A DNA stretch of 51,558 bases, taken from assembly GCA_047623555.1 (NCBI GenBank), contig JBLHMP010000017.1, positions 1 to 51,558 of the forward strand. Reading direction: 5' to 3'. Numbering within the stretch: position 1 is the first letter of the stretch; each line of letters starts with the position of its first letter. The DNA comes from NORP181 sp047623555 (GTDB taxonomy: Bacteria; Pseudomonadota; Alphaproteobacteria; Rhodobacterales; Rhodobacteraceae). Under the pieces are notes generated by a model that worked only from the letters and a program-made list of their open reading frames with translations, was not told the origin of the DNA and ran no database searches. The position numbers were made by a program, and so were the translations under genes. Shown here piece by piece: positions 9,263-17,689 of the stretch.

Positions 9263-9865
9263 CTATAGACCCTGCCCCGGTTTCACATCAATCAGTTCCA
9301 TCGTCTTGGCCGGATCACGCGACATCTGTATCATGACATTCTGCCGTTTGATGTTGGTGCGATGGCGCATTGTCAGAACAATCGCTCCGATCATGGCGAC
9401 CAAAAGGATCAGGCCGGACAATTGGAACAACAGGAAATACTGATCATACAGGATAAGACCCAACGCCTGTGTGTTGTGTATATCCGTCGGGATCACCTGC
9501 GCCCGCAGCGCTTCGGCGGCGGCGTTGCTTTCCCAGGCACCAAAGGCCATCACAAATTGCATCAGGATAATCAGCCCGATCAGCATCGAGAGCGGCAAGA
9601 ATTTGGCCATCTCAGCCTTAAGTTCGGCGAAATCGACGTCAAGCATCATCACCACAAACAGGAACAACACCATCACCGCGCCGACATAGACAATGATCAG
9701 CAACATGGCGACAAATTCCGCCCCCAACAGCACGAACAACCCGGCCGACGACAGAAACGCCAGGATCAGCCACAACACCGAATGCACCGGCTGGCGACTG
9801 ATCACTGTGAACAACCCGCCGATGATTGCGCTGATTGCAAACAGGTAAAAGGTAAATACGATCAT
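9263..9865 (-). CDS. nuoJ: NADH-quinone oxidoreductase subunit J
   Basis: A complex I membrane subunit of 200 residues with five hydrophobic segments. The strongly conserved third segment GAEFVAMLLIIVYVGAVMVL, with its pi-bulge region, is clear at about residues 48-67. It overlaps the CMD-family gene by 4 bases upstream and lies 1 base before the lipoprotein gene downstream. The C-terminal tail of about 35 residues is hydrophilic (RHRTNIKRQNV...). Confidence 0.97.
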   Translation of the reverse strand: MIVFTFYLFAISAIIGGLFTVISRQPVHSVLWLILAFLSSAGLFVLLGAEFVAMLLIIVYVGAVMVLFLFVVMMLDVDFAELKAEMAKFLPLSMLIGLIILMQFVMAFGAWESNAAAEALRAQVIPTDIHNTQALGLILYDQYFLLFQLSGLILLVAMIGAIVLTMRHRTNIKRQNVMIQMSRDPAKTMELIDVKPGQGL

Positions 9866-10269
9866 GTCCTGTCTTCCCCTTGTTCTTCCAAGACCTCTTG
9901 CGCCAATTCCAGCGCGCGGGTCATGGCCGGAATACCGGCAAATACTGACATCTGACCAATGGTCTCGACGATCTCTTGTTTCTTGGCACCAGCCTCGACC
10001 GCATGTTTAACAGTCTGCCGGATCGCGGCGGTGGCCAGTGCGCCCTGACAGGTCAGCCCGGCCAAAGTCAGCAACAGCCGGGTTTTGGCGTCTAGCCCAC
10101 CAGTGTTTACCGAATTGCCAAACATCATTTCCATGACCTCTTTGGGCATGGTTGGCCACAGGTTTTCAAACCCCTTGGACGAGAATGATTCAGGCGACAG
10201 GTTCATCGACTTGGCCATGTCTTGGGCCTGCTGCATCATTGCCTCAAACGGATTGGTCGGATTGCTCAT
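9862..10269 (-). CDS. Carboxymuconolactone decarboxylase-like (AhpD/CMD fold) protein
   Basis: A soluble 135-residue protein. The region from about residue 55 to 125 (LDAKTRLLLTLAGL..., ATAAIRQTVKHAVEAGAKKQEIVET) has the helical pattern of the CMD / AhpD-like family. It has a single cysteine (LTCQ) and lacks the CxxC of alkylhydroperoxidase AhpD, so a thiol peroxidase role is doubtful. The N-terminus is Met- and Gln-rich. It overlaps nuoI and nuoJ by 4 bases each (ATGA), so it is tightly coupled to complex I synthesis. Family assignment is from pattern recognition; function is unknown. Confidence 0.75.
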   Translation of the reverse strand: MSNPTNPFEAMMQQAQDMAKSMNLSPESFSSKGFENLWPTMPKEVMEMMFGNSVNTGGLDAKTRLLLTLAGLTCQGALATAAIRQTVKHAVEAGAKKQEIVETIGQMSVFAGIPAMTRALELAQEVLEEQGEDRT

Positions 10270-10760
10270 CGGTACGGCGCATCCAATTCCAGATTGCGGG
10301 CAATTTCTGACTCCCAGCGATCGCCGTTAGCCAGCAATTTGTCCTTGTCATAGAACAATTCTTCGCGGGTTTCGGTGCTGAATTCGAAATTCGGGCCCTG
10401 GACAATGGCATCCACCGGACAGGCCTCCTCGCAGAAACCGCAATAGATGCATTTGGTCATGTCGATGTCATACCGCGTGGTGCGTCGGCTGCCATCATCG
10501 CGCGGTTCGGCGTCAATGGTGATGGCCTGCGCCGGGCAGATCGCCTCGCAAAGTTTGCAGGCAATGCAACGCTCTTCGCCGTTTGGATATCGACGTAGCG
10601 CGTGTTCACCGCGAAAGCGCGGGCTAAGCGGGCCCTTTTCATGCGGATAGTTCAATGTCGCTTTGGGCGCGAAGAAGTACTTGAAACCCAACGCAAAGCC
10701 TTTGATGTAATCCGACAGCAGGAAATATTTCGCGGCGCGGGTGTAATCAATCTGATTCAT
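10266..10760 (-). CDS. nuoI: NADH-quinone oxidoreductase subunit I (2 [4Fe-4S])
   Basis: A TYKY-type ferredoxin subunit of 164 residues that passes electrons from the peripheral arm to NuoB. Both cluster motifs are intact: CIACKLCEAICP at about residues 65-76 and CIYCGFCEEACP at about 104-115. The N-terminal amphipathic segment TRAAKYFLLSDYIKG anchors it to the membrane arm. It starts 3 bases after nuoH and overlaps the CMD-like gene by 4 bases. Confidence 0.98.
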   Translation of the reverse strand: MNQIDYTRAAKYFLLSDYIKGFALGFKYFFAPKATLNYPHEKGPLSPRFRGEHALRRYPNGEERCIACKLCEAICPAQAITIDAEPRDDGSRRTTRYDIDMTKCIYCGFCEEACPVDAIVQGPNFEFSTETREELFYDKDKLLANGDRWESEIARNLELDAPYR

Positions 10761-10763
10761 GCA

Positions 10764-11804
10764 TCAGCCTCCTGTCGTCCAGCGCGCAAATGCGCCCCAG
10801 AACCAGTCAAATTTTGCGGCAAAGGCCACGAATACGACCCAGCCAAGCGACATAGGCAAGAACACTTTCCAGCCAATCCGCATCAGTTGGTCATAGCGGT
10901 AGCGTGGCGTGATTGCCTTAACCATGGCGAAGAAAAAGAACACCACCAACATCTTGCCGATCATCCACAAAATGCCGTCTGGCAGGCCCGGAATTGGCGA
11001 CAACCAGCCACCAAAGAACAACAATGTCACCAGCGCGCACATCAGCACAACAGCGACCAGTTCGCCAATCATGAACAGCAGGAATGGCGTCGAGGAATAC
11101 TCGACCTGATAGCCCGCCACCAATTCTGATTCTGCCTCGGGCAGATCGAATGGCGGCCGGTTGGTTTCGGCCAAAGCACTGATAAAGAACAAAATCAGCA
11201 TTGGGAAATGTGGCAGCCAGTACCAGCTGAATATGCCGTAGCCACCGTTTTGAGCGCCAACAATATCGCCGAAATTCATCGACCCGGTCGACAGGATTAT
11301 GCCGATGATGATCAGACCAATGCTGACCTCATAGGAAATCATCTGTGCCGCAGACCGCAACGCACCCAGAAACGGGTATTTTGAGTTTGAGGCCCAGCCA
11401 CCCATAATAACGCCGTAGACCTCGAGCGAGGACACCGCAAAGACGTACAAAATGGCCACGTTGATGTTGGAAATCACCAAACTGTCGCTGAACGGAATCA
11501 CCGCCCAGGCGATCAATGCCATGACCAGACTGACCAACGGCGCCAGCAGGAAAACGACGCGATCAGATCCCGCCGGGAACACCACCTCTTTAACGATGTA
11601 TTTCAGGAAATCCGCAAAACTTTGCAGCAACCCGAACACGCCAACCACGTTAGGACCGCGTCGCATTGCAACCGCTGCCCAGACTTTACGGTCTGCGTAC
11701 ATCAGGAACGCCAGGGCGACCAACAAAGGCACCACCAGCAACAGAACCTGTCCAATTATAAACAGAGCAATGCCAAAATAGTTCGTGGTAAAGAATTCAG
11801 CCAT
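10764..11804 (-). CDS. nuoH: NADH-quinone oxidoreductase subunit H
   Basis: A complex I membrane subunit at the quinone-binding junction, with 346 residues and eight or more transmembrane helices. Diagnostic segments are RKVWAAVAMRRGPNVVG near residues 45-61, EVYGVIMGGWASNSKYPFLG, and the quinone-site loop ETNRPPFDLPEAESELVAGY. It lies 6 bases downstream of the lipoprotein gene that follows nuoG. Confidence 0.98.
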   Translation of the reverse strand: MAEFFTTNYFGIALFIIGQVLLLVVPLLVALAFLMYADRKVWAAVAMRRGPNVVGVFGLLQSFADFLKYIVKEVVFPAGSDRVVFLLAPLVSLVMALIAWAVIPFSDSLVISNINVAILYVFAVSSLEVYGVIMGGWASNSKYPFLGALRSAAQMISYEVSIGLIIIGIILSTGSMNFGDIVGAQNGGYGIFSWYWLPHFPMLILFFISALAETNRPPFDLPEAESELVAGYQVEYSSTPFLLFMIGELVAVVLMCALVTLLFFGGWLSPIPGLPDGILWMIGKMLVVFFFFAMVKAITPRYRYDQLMRIGWKVFLPMSLGWVVFVAFAAKFDWFWGAFARWTTGG

Positions 11805-11810
11805 AAGTCC

Positions 11811-12197
11811 TCACACCGTAGGTATTCCGTTTTCTGCACAACTTGCGACCACGACTTCGGCGTCGAGGGTGCGCAAGCCGCGCGGCAGTGATGGCGAGAT
11901 GGTGTAGACAGCATCTGCCGCCCACACACCAGCCGTTTCATCGACATTTGTGCGCAAATGACGCGCAAATCCGTAACCCCGGATCAGGGTATATTGCGCA
12001 GCGGCACATTCCGCATAGTTTTCAACGTCCTCAGCGCTGCGCGCGCCGGTCATGGACACATCAAAACGCACCAACTCCCCATCCAGAAGACTGGTTTCGA
12101 CCGCCCCATAGTCGGGGGCAAAGCGCGAAACCTGATCACCAGACTGATCGCCACAGGCGCTCAGCAACAAGGGGGATATGAGCATTGCCCGGATCAT
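11811..12197 (-). CDS. Putative lipoprotein encoded between nuoG and nuoH
   Basis: A 128-residue protein with a short signal and a clear LSAC lipobox at residues 12-15, followed by GDQSGDQ. The mature part is predicted to be periplasmic and membrane-anchored. It contains two or three more cysteines (AECAAAQY, VASCAENG), so a disulfide is possible. No family is recognised. Its ATG overlaps the nuoG stop (ATGA), which implies coupled translation. One of four predicted exported proteins in the nuo run. Confidence 0.78.
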   Translation of the reverse strand: MIRAMLISPLLLSACGDQSGDQVSRFAPDYGAVETSLLDGELVRFDVSMTGARSAEDVENYAECAAAQYTLIRGYGFARHLRTNVDETAGVWAADAVYTISPSLPRGLRTLDAEVVVASCAENGIPTV

Positions 12198-14212
12198 TCA
12201 GCCGCCATTGCCTTTTGGTTGCGCTCCTTGGCGTTGGCAGAAAGCTCTGCCATCAATTCGGACGCGCGTGCAATTGGGTTGCTCAGGTAGAAATCGGCAA
12301 TCGCCGGGCGAAAGCTGGCCTTGCCAAGCGCATCTGGCTCGACCGTCTGCAGCTCATTTGTTGGCACTTTGTCGATCTGACCCAGATGCGGCACCTCAGC
12401 CACCAGCGCCTGACGCAATTGTGCCAGCGAATCATACGGCAACGTCGCATTAACCTCGGCACTAACAGCGCGCAGGATGGCCCAGTTTTCCTTGGCCTCG
12501 CCCGGGGCAAACCCGGCACGTTGGGCCAGTTGCGGACGCCCTTCGGTGTTGACAAACAACCCGGATTCTTCGGTATAGGCGGCGCCCGGCAGGATGACGT
12601 CGGCGCGATGAGCACCGCGATCGCCATGACTGCCGTGATAAATCACAAACGGACCTTCGGCGATATCGATCTCATCCGCGCCAAGGTTATAGATAACCTC
12701 GGCCGCGCCCACCGCTGCCATACCGCGTTCGCAAGTGGCGCCAATGTCCATGGCTCCAACACGCGACGCCGCTGTGTGAAGAACCAGCAAACCGCTGTTG
12801 GTGCTGGCGGCGATCTGTTGTGCAGCCGCCAGAACCGCAAGGCCATCCGCCTCGCGTAATGCGCCCTGCCCGATGATAACCATCGATGGCATGTCGCGAA
12901 TCTCATCCGACCCGCCCATATCTACAACGGTTTGCAACGCTGCGCGATCATCGCCTATATGGGCATAATCATAGGTCAGGTTTACCTCGGGGCCAACCAT
13001 CGCGATATCACAGCCATTGGTCCAGGCCTTGCGAATACGCGCGTTCAACACCGGTGATTCATCACGTGGATTGGTGCCAATCAGCAAAATGCGTTTGGCG
13101 CAATCAATGTCCTCAATAGACGCGGTGCCGACATAAGCCGACCGATTGCCCGCTGGCAAACGCGCATTATCCGTGCGACATTCAACAACTCCGCCCTGCC
13201 CCTCGATCAACTTTTTGAGCGCAAACGCCGCCTCAACCGGGACCAGATCGCCGATGATACCGGCAACTTTTCGGTCCTTCATTGCCACAGCAACAGCTGA
13301 CAACGCCTCGGGCCAGGTGGCGGGTTTCAGTTTGCCGTCAACACGCACAAATGGCTGGTCCAACCGCTGGCGACGCAGCCCGTCCCAGACAAAGCGGGTC
13401 TTGTCGGAAATCCATTCCTCGTTCACGCCGTCATGGTTGCGCGGCAAAAATCGCATGACTTCGCGCCCTTTGGTATCCACCCGGATAGACGAGCCAAGCG
13501 CGTCCATCACATCAATGCTCTCGGTTTTGCTAAGCTCCCACGGGCGGGCCGTGAACGCGTAAGGTTTGGACACCAACGCGCCAACCGGACACAGATCAAT
13601 GATATTGCCCTGCAAGTTACTGTCCAGGGTTTCGCCCAGATAAGAGGTGATTTCAGCGTCTTCGCCACGCCCGGTCTGGCCCATTTGTAAAATGCCCGCG
13701 ACCTCAGAGGTAAAGCGCACGCAACGGGTACAGGAAATGCAACGGGTCATATGGGTTTCAACAAGCGGCCCAAGATCAAGATCGGCCGTCGCCCGTTTGG
13801 CCATTTTAAAGCGTGAAAAATCAACGCCGTAAGCCATTGCCTGATCCTGCAGGTCACATTCTCCGCCCTGATCGCAAATCGGGCAATCCAGGGGGTGGTT
13901 GATCAGCAGGAATTCCATCACGCCTTCGCGGGCCTTTTTGACCATCGGCGAGTTGGTTTTGACCACTGGCGGCTGACCTTCCGGACCCGGGCGCAAATCA
14001 CGTACCTGCATGGCGCAGGAGGCCGCTGGTTTTGGTGGCCCGCCGACAACTTCGACCAGACACATGCGGCAATTGCCAGCAATGGTCAGACGCTCGTGAT
14101 AGCAGAAACGCGGCACTTCGATGCCGGCCACTTCACAGGCCTGGATCAGGGTCATGGCCCCGTCTACTTCGATCTCGGTTCCGTCAATAATGATCTTGCG
14201 GAGGTCAGACAT
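12194..14212 (-). CDS. nuoG: NADH-quinone oxidoreductase subunit G
   Basis: The large iron-sulfur subunit of the NADH-oxidising module, 672 residues. The N-terminal [2Fe-2S] domain has CYHERLTIAGNCRMC; next come the HPLDCPICDQGGECDLQ segment (His-Cys3 [4Fe-4S] site) and CISCTRCVRF. A molybdopterin-oxidoreductase-like domain without cofactor follows from about residue 220. The length fits the mitochondrial-type subunit rather than the longer E. coli form. It begins 3 bases after the DUF5333-like gene and overlaps the next lipoprotein gene by 4 bases. Confidence 0.97.
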   Translation of the reverse strand: MSDLRKIIIDGTEIEVDGAMTLIQACEVAGIEVPRFCYHERLTIAGNCRMCLVEVVGGPPKPAASCAMQVRDLRPGPEGQPPVVKTNSPMVKKAREGVMEFLLINHPLDCPICDQGGECDLQDQAMAYGVDFSRFKMAKRATADLDLGPLVETHMTRCISCTRCVRFTSEVAGILQMGQTGRGEDAEITSYLGETLDSNLQGNIIDLCPVGALVSKPYAFTARPWELSKTESIDVMDALGSSIRVDTKGREVMRFLPRNHDGVNEEWISDKTRFVWDGLRRQRLDQPFVRVDGKLKPATWPEALSAVAVAMKDRKVAGIIGDLVPVEAAFALKKLIEGQGGVVECRTDNARLPAGNRSAYVGTASIEDIDCAKRILLIGTNPRDESPVLNARIRKAWTNGCDIAMVGPEVNLTYDYAHIGDDRAALQTVVDMGGSDEIRDMPSMVIIGQGALREADGLAVLAAAQQIAASTNSGLLVLHTAASRVGAMDIGATCERGMAAVGAAEVIYNLGADEIDIAEGPFVIYHGSHGDRGAHRADVILPGAAYTEESGLFVNTEGRPQLAQRAGFAPGEAKENWAILRAVSAEVNATLPYDSLAQLRQALVAEVPHLGQIDKVPTNELQTVEPDALGKASFRPAIADFYLSNPIARASELMAELSANAKERNQKAMAAE

Positions 14213-14215
14213 GAT

Positions 14216-14629
14216 CTAATTCGCCTTTAATAGCGCGCCAACCGCGCTGGAGTTCGCAATTTCCGCGCGTCCGAACACGCAGAAGGATTCTGGATTGTTA
14301 TAGTCGATGCCATGCGCCTTTAGATACGTCTCGCCTTTGGTGCGCATCCGGGATTTTTCGGCGCCGGATTCCACGTAGGCGCGGATTTCCTTGTCGGAAT
14401 AGCCCAGTTCGTTGGCCCGGGACCGCAAGCGCCACGCCATGCCAAGCGCCTTCATCTTGCGCGCCTTGATGCTGGGGCATTTGTCGCTGATTTCATGCGC
14501 CAAAGCGGCCACAAAAATGATGTTTTCGATTTCCGGAACATCACGTAACGATGGTCTGTCAGTGGCCGACGCCGCAGGAAAAGCCGCGCCCAAAGCCACA
14601 GCAACGATTAGGGATTTTGCAGTAAACAT
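14216..14629 (-). CDS. DUF5333-like exported protein encoded between nuoF and nuoG
   Basis: A 137-residue protein that starts with a Sec signal peptide (MFTAKSLIVAVALGAAFPAASA), so the mature protein should be periplasmic. The mature part is helical with a Cys at ISDKCPSIKAR and one at ESFCVFGRAEI, a possible disulfide. It resembles the small Rhodobacteraceae family that I recall as DUF5333; no activity is known. I chose the ATG at 14629 because GAGG lies 7 bases upstream; longer starts back to 14740 would place the signal internally. It ends 3 bases before nuoG. Confidence 0.78.
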   Translation of the reverse strand: MFTAKSLIVAVALGAAFPAASATDRPSLRDVPEIENIIFVAALAHEISDKCPSIKARKMKALGMAWRLRSRANELGYSDKEIRAYVESGAEKSRMRTKGETYLKAHGIDYNNPESFCVFGRAEIANSSAVGALLKAN

Positions 14630-14662
14630 GGATAACCTCATTTGTTCTGAGAGGTTACCGCA

Positions 14663-14692
14663 CGCGGTTTCGCGACTGTTATTCAATAACAG
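14663..14692. promoter_or_regulatory. Adjacent hairpin and 17-bp palindrome in the nuoF-nuoG interval
   Basis: The 98-base gap 14630-14727 is the widest inside the nuo run. It holds CGCG-GTTT-CGCG at 14663-14674 and a perfect palindrome CTGTTATT-C-AATAACAG at 14676-14692, just upstream of the DUF5333-like gene. It could be an operator for an internal promoter or an RNA processing site. Function is inferred only from symmetry and position. Confidence 0.4.
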
Positions 14693-14727
14693 CCCGCCAG
14701 ATCGGCAAGGATATGCCAATACCTGCA

Positions 14728-15060
14728 TCATGTATCGCACCGTCCCTGAAGCGTCAGCGTGTCGTCAACAATGCGCAGATCTCCGGGTTCGGATTTTGGC
14801 CCAACCGTCCATTTGATCACCGAGGTGCCGAAATATTTGATACAATATTTGGTGCCCTCATAGCCCCCCGCCGCCAACGCGCCCTCCAATGAGGACGACA
14901 CCGGCGTTACCGTCACGTTAAAGTCAGCCAGATCGTCACCCAGTTTTTTGGACTTGCTGCTGAAAGACTGGCCGTCAAACCGAATGCCCGTGTCTTCCTT
15001 TTTGGAACAGGCGATCAAAGCGATGGTCATCAAGGACAATATGATTGCGTTGCGTATCAT
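14728..15060 (-). CDS. Putative lipoprotein encoded after nuoF
   Basis: A 110-residue protein starting MIRNAIILSLMTIALIACSK, with a LIAC lipobox ending at residue 18. It is probably a lipid-anchored periplasmic protein. The mature part contains DGQSFSSKSKKLGDD, a GYEGTKYCIKYFG segment and a C-terminal TLQGRCDT, so one disulfide is possible. No family is recognised. The frame extends 5' to 15120 inside nuoF, but the signal peptide fixes the start at 15060, which is 1 base after the nuoF stop. Confidence 0.75.
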   Translation of the reverse strand: MIRNAIILSLMTIALIACSKKEDTGIRFDGQSFSSKSKKLGDDLADFNVTVTPVSSSLEGALAAGGYEGTKYCIKYFGTSVIKWTVGPKSEPGDLRIVDDTLTLQGRCDT

Positions 15061-15061
15061 T

Positions 15062-16360
15062 TTATTCCGCCGCGACCGCGCTGACACGACCGGTCCGTTT
15101 GTATTTGATCCGGTCCTCAATCTCGCCCCGGAAATGACGGATCAACCCTTGGATCGGCCAGGCCGCCGCATCGCCAAGCGCACAAATTGTGTGGCCTTCG
15201 ACCTGCTTTGTTACGTCCAGTAGCATGTCGATCTCTTCGACTTCGGCCTCGCCTGTCACCAGACGATCCATCACCCGCATCATCCAACCGGTGCCTTCGC
15301 GGCACGGCGTACACTGACCGCAACTTTCGTGTTTATAGAATTTCGCCAGCCGCCAGATGGCTTTGATGATGTCGGTGTCATTGTCCATGACAATCACCGC
15401 AGCCGTGCCCAGACCTGACCGCTGCTCACGCAGCCAGTCAAAATCCATAATGCATTCTTCTTGCATGATTTTGCCTGGCAGGCACGGAACCGATGAACCA
15501 CCCGGAATAACCGCTTTCAGATTATCCCAGCCGCCACGAATACCGCCACAATGACGGTCAATCAGTTCCTCAAAGGAAATCGACATCGCCTCTTCAACCA
15601 CACAGGGGTTGTTCACATGACCGGAAATCGCAAACAGTTTGGTGCCGGCATTGTTCGGACGTCCGAACGAGCTAAACCATTCTGGCCCGCGCCGCAGGAT
15701 TGTTGGCACAACGGCAATGGATTCGACATTATTCACCGTGGTCGGACAACCATAAAGGCCAGCGCCAGCCGGGAATGGCGGTTTCATCCGCGGCATGCCC
15801 TTTTTGCCCTCAAGGCTCTCCAGCAATGCGGTTTCTTCGCCGCAAATATAGGCCCCGGCACCGTGGTGCACGTAAATGTCGAAATCCCAGCCGGATTTAC
15901 AGGCGTTTGGACCAACAAGCCCGGCCTCATAGGCCTCATCAATGGCGTTTTGCAGCGCCTCTTTTTCGCGGATATATTCGCCGCGAATATAGATATAACA
16001 GGCGTGCGCGTTCATCGCAAAAGACGCGATCAAACAGCCCTCGATCAGCGTATGCGGATCATGGCGCATGATCTCGCGGTCTTTACAGGTGCCCGGTTCG
16101 GATTCATCGGCGTTTACAACCAGATAGGACGGGCGACCGTCGCTTTCTTTGGGCATGAACGACCATTTCAGACCGGTCGGGAAACCCGCCCCGCCCCGAC
16201 CGCGCAGGCCGCTGTCTTTCATCTGGGAAACCACCCAATCCCGGCCTTTTTCAAGAATACCAGCGGTGCCATCCCAATGGCCCCGTGCTTGCGCGCCTTT
16301 CAGCGAACGATCATGCATCCCGTAAAGGTTGGTAAAGATACGATCCTGGTCTTTCAGCAT
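15062..16360 (-). CDS. nuoF: NADH-quinone oxidoreductase subunit F
   Basis: The flavoprotein that binds NADH and FMN and carries the N3 [4Fe-4S] cluster, 432 residues. GRGGAGFPTGLKW near residue 53 is the glycine-rich NADH/FMN site. ADESEPGTCKDRE follows near 90, and the cluster ligands are in ESCGQCTPCREGTGW near 340-354. It lies 6 bases downstream of the small membrane gene that follows nuoE. Confidence 0.98.
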   Translation of the reverse strand: MLKDQDRIFTNLYGMHDRSLKGAQARGHWDGTAGILEKGRDWVVSQMKDSGLRGRGGAGFPTGLKWSFMPKESDGRPSYLVVNADESEPGTCKDREIMRHDPHTLIEGCLIASFAMNAHACYIYIRGEYIREKEALQNAIDEAYEAGLVGPNACKSGWDFDIYVHHGAGAYICGEETALLESLEGKKGMPRMKPPFPAGAGLYGCPTTVNNVESIAVVPTILRRGPEWFSSFGRPNNAGTKLFAISGHVNNPCVVEEAMSISFEELIDRHCGGIRGGWDNLKAVIPGGSSVPCLPGKIMQEECIMDFDWLREQRSGLGTAAVIVMDNDTDIIKAIWRLAKFYKHESCGQCTPCREGTGWMMRVMDRLVTGEAEVEEIDMLLDVTKQVEGHTICALGDAAAWPIQGLIRHFRGEIEDRIKYKRTGRVSAVAAE

Positions 16361-16366
16361 CTGAGG

Positions 16367-16591
16367 CTACCCTTGATTGTTCTGACGCAAGCGCCAGATT
16401 TGATAAATATTAACCATCGCATAGATCAGCGCGGCCAGTGCCGCCAGATCAAACAACAACGCATACCGCCCCGGCATTCCCAATACTGGTCCTGCCCATT
16501 GCGCCCCGACCCACAACACCATCGATCCGGCGATAATGAGCGCGGCATGGCGGCCCTTGCGGGCAATAATCTGGTCGTGGTCTGCGTTCAT
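16367..16591 (-). CDS. Small two-helix membrane protein (DUF5337-like) between nuoE and nuoF
   Basis: A 74-residue protein with a charged N-terminus (MNADHDQIIARKGRH) and two transmembrane segments, AALIIAGSMVLWVGAQWAG and ALLFDLAALAALIYAMVNIY, ending in a basic tail. It resembles the Rhodobacteraceae family that I recall as DUF5337. It sits 6 bases before nuoF and 21 bases after nuoE on the same strand. Its size resembles an accessory single-function complex I subunit or assembly factor, but no activity is known. Confidence 0.78.
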   Translation of the reverse strand: MNADHDQIIARKGRHAALIIAGSMVLWVGAQWAGPVLGMPGRYALLFDLAALAALIYAMVNIYQIWRLRQNNQG

Positions 16592-16612
16592 TGTTGCTCT
16601 GGTCTTTCTTGC

Positions 16613-17641
16613 CTATTTGCTGCGTTTAGAGAATTCGGTTTCGCCACCTGCAGCCAGAATTGTCGCCTGCCCAATCCAGTTGTCCCGCGAAATCCGACCC
16701 TTAAAGGACAACACATCGTCCATTCGGGTCACATCATCCTCGCTCCAACCGGCAATCTGTGCAAACGACGTCACATCAGCCGCATGTAGTTTCTTTTCTA
16801 TTGCCGGGCCAACACCGCTGATCTTTTTCAGATCGTCCGCGCCAGTGGATTTCGCCGGTTTTGCGGCGGCTTTCACAGCAGTTTTGGCCGTTTTGACGTC
16901 TGCAATCTTAGGCGTGCTTGGTGATGTGGCGCCCTTGCCCAGCCACGGCGTGATCAGCGGAACCTCGGTTCCGTCGATCCGCTTCACCGTATCGCCAATA
17001 TCCGTCGCCAATTGAACGCTGGCATTATATTGTGTGCGGCCACTGTCGTATTCGGTCAGCGTTGTCAGCCCATTGAGCGGCTCTGATGCATAACGCCCAT
17101 TTTGCGGCCCCGGCGTCGGAACCTTGCCCGCCGCCAGTTCGTCTATCAATTCGCCCATGCGTTTGGCGGTCAGATCCTCGTAATAATCTTTGCCGATCTG
17201 GGCCATTGGCGCGTTTGTGCACGATCCAAGGCATTCCACCTCTTCCCAGCTGAATTTGCCGTCGGCACTCAGTTGATGTGGCTTGGCGGCGATTTTTTCC
17301 TGACACACAGCCATCAGATTCTCGGCGCCGCAAATCATGCAGGACGTGGTGCCGCAAATTTGGATATGTGCAATAGATCCAACCGGCTGCAGCTGGAACA
17401 TAAAGTAAAACGAAGCCACCTCAAGTGCGCGAATATAGGCCATGCCCAGCATGTCGGCGATGGATTCAAGTGCCGGGCGGGTCAACCAACCCTCTTGTTC
17501 CTGCGCACGCCACAACAGCGGAATAATCGCCGAGGCCTGACGCCCTTCGGGGAATTTGGTCATCTGTGCCTCGGCCCAGGCCAAATTGGCCGGGGTAAAA
17601 GCAAACGAGTCGGGTTGTTCGAGATGAAGTCTGCGAAGCAT
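16613..17641 (-). CDS. nuoE: NADH-quinone oxidoreductase subunit E with C-terminal HhH extension
   Basis: The 24-kDa [2Fe-2S] subunit (N1a cluster). The thioredoxin-like core of about 200 residues holds the four ligands in CGTTSCMICGAE and ECLGSCTNAP. The protein is 342 residues, far longer than the 160-240 usual for NuoE. The extension has a Lys/Ala/Pro-rich linker (KTAKTAVKAAAKPAKS) and then, from residue 269, a helix-hairpin-helix unit (DDLKKISGVGPAIEKKL). Such a module usually binds DNA non-specifically or packs against proteins. Extended NuoE proteins are known in Rhodobacteraceae. The role of the extension is unknown. Confidence 0.95.
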   Translation of the reverse strand: MLRRLHLEQPDSFAFTPANLAWAEAQMTKFPEGRQASAIIPLLWRAQEQEGWLTRPALESIADMLGMAYIRALEVASFYFMFQLQPVGSIAHIQICGTTSCMICGAENLMAVCQEKIAAKPHQLSADGKFSWEEVECLGSCTNAPMAQIGKDYYEDLTAKRMGELIDELAAGKVPTPGPQNGRYASEPLNGLTTLTEYDSGRTQYNASVQLATDIGDTVKRIDGTEVPLITPWLGKGATSPSTPKIADVKTAKTAVKAAAKPAKSTGADDLKKISGVGPAIEKKLHAADVTSFAQIAGWSEDDVTRMDDVLSFKGRISRDNWIGQATILAAGGETEFSKRSK

Positions 17642-17689
17642 TTTCGTCAGCTTTCCTTGGTCAGTGATAATGTGGTGCAGCGGGTCATC

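Noticed and set aside
15551..16789. Plus-strand open frame of 412 codons
   Set aside because: It is antisense to nuoF, the DUF5337-like gene and the end of nuoE, and its composition (His/Arg/Gln rich, no domain) is that of a mirror frame in GC-rich DNA.
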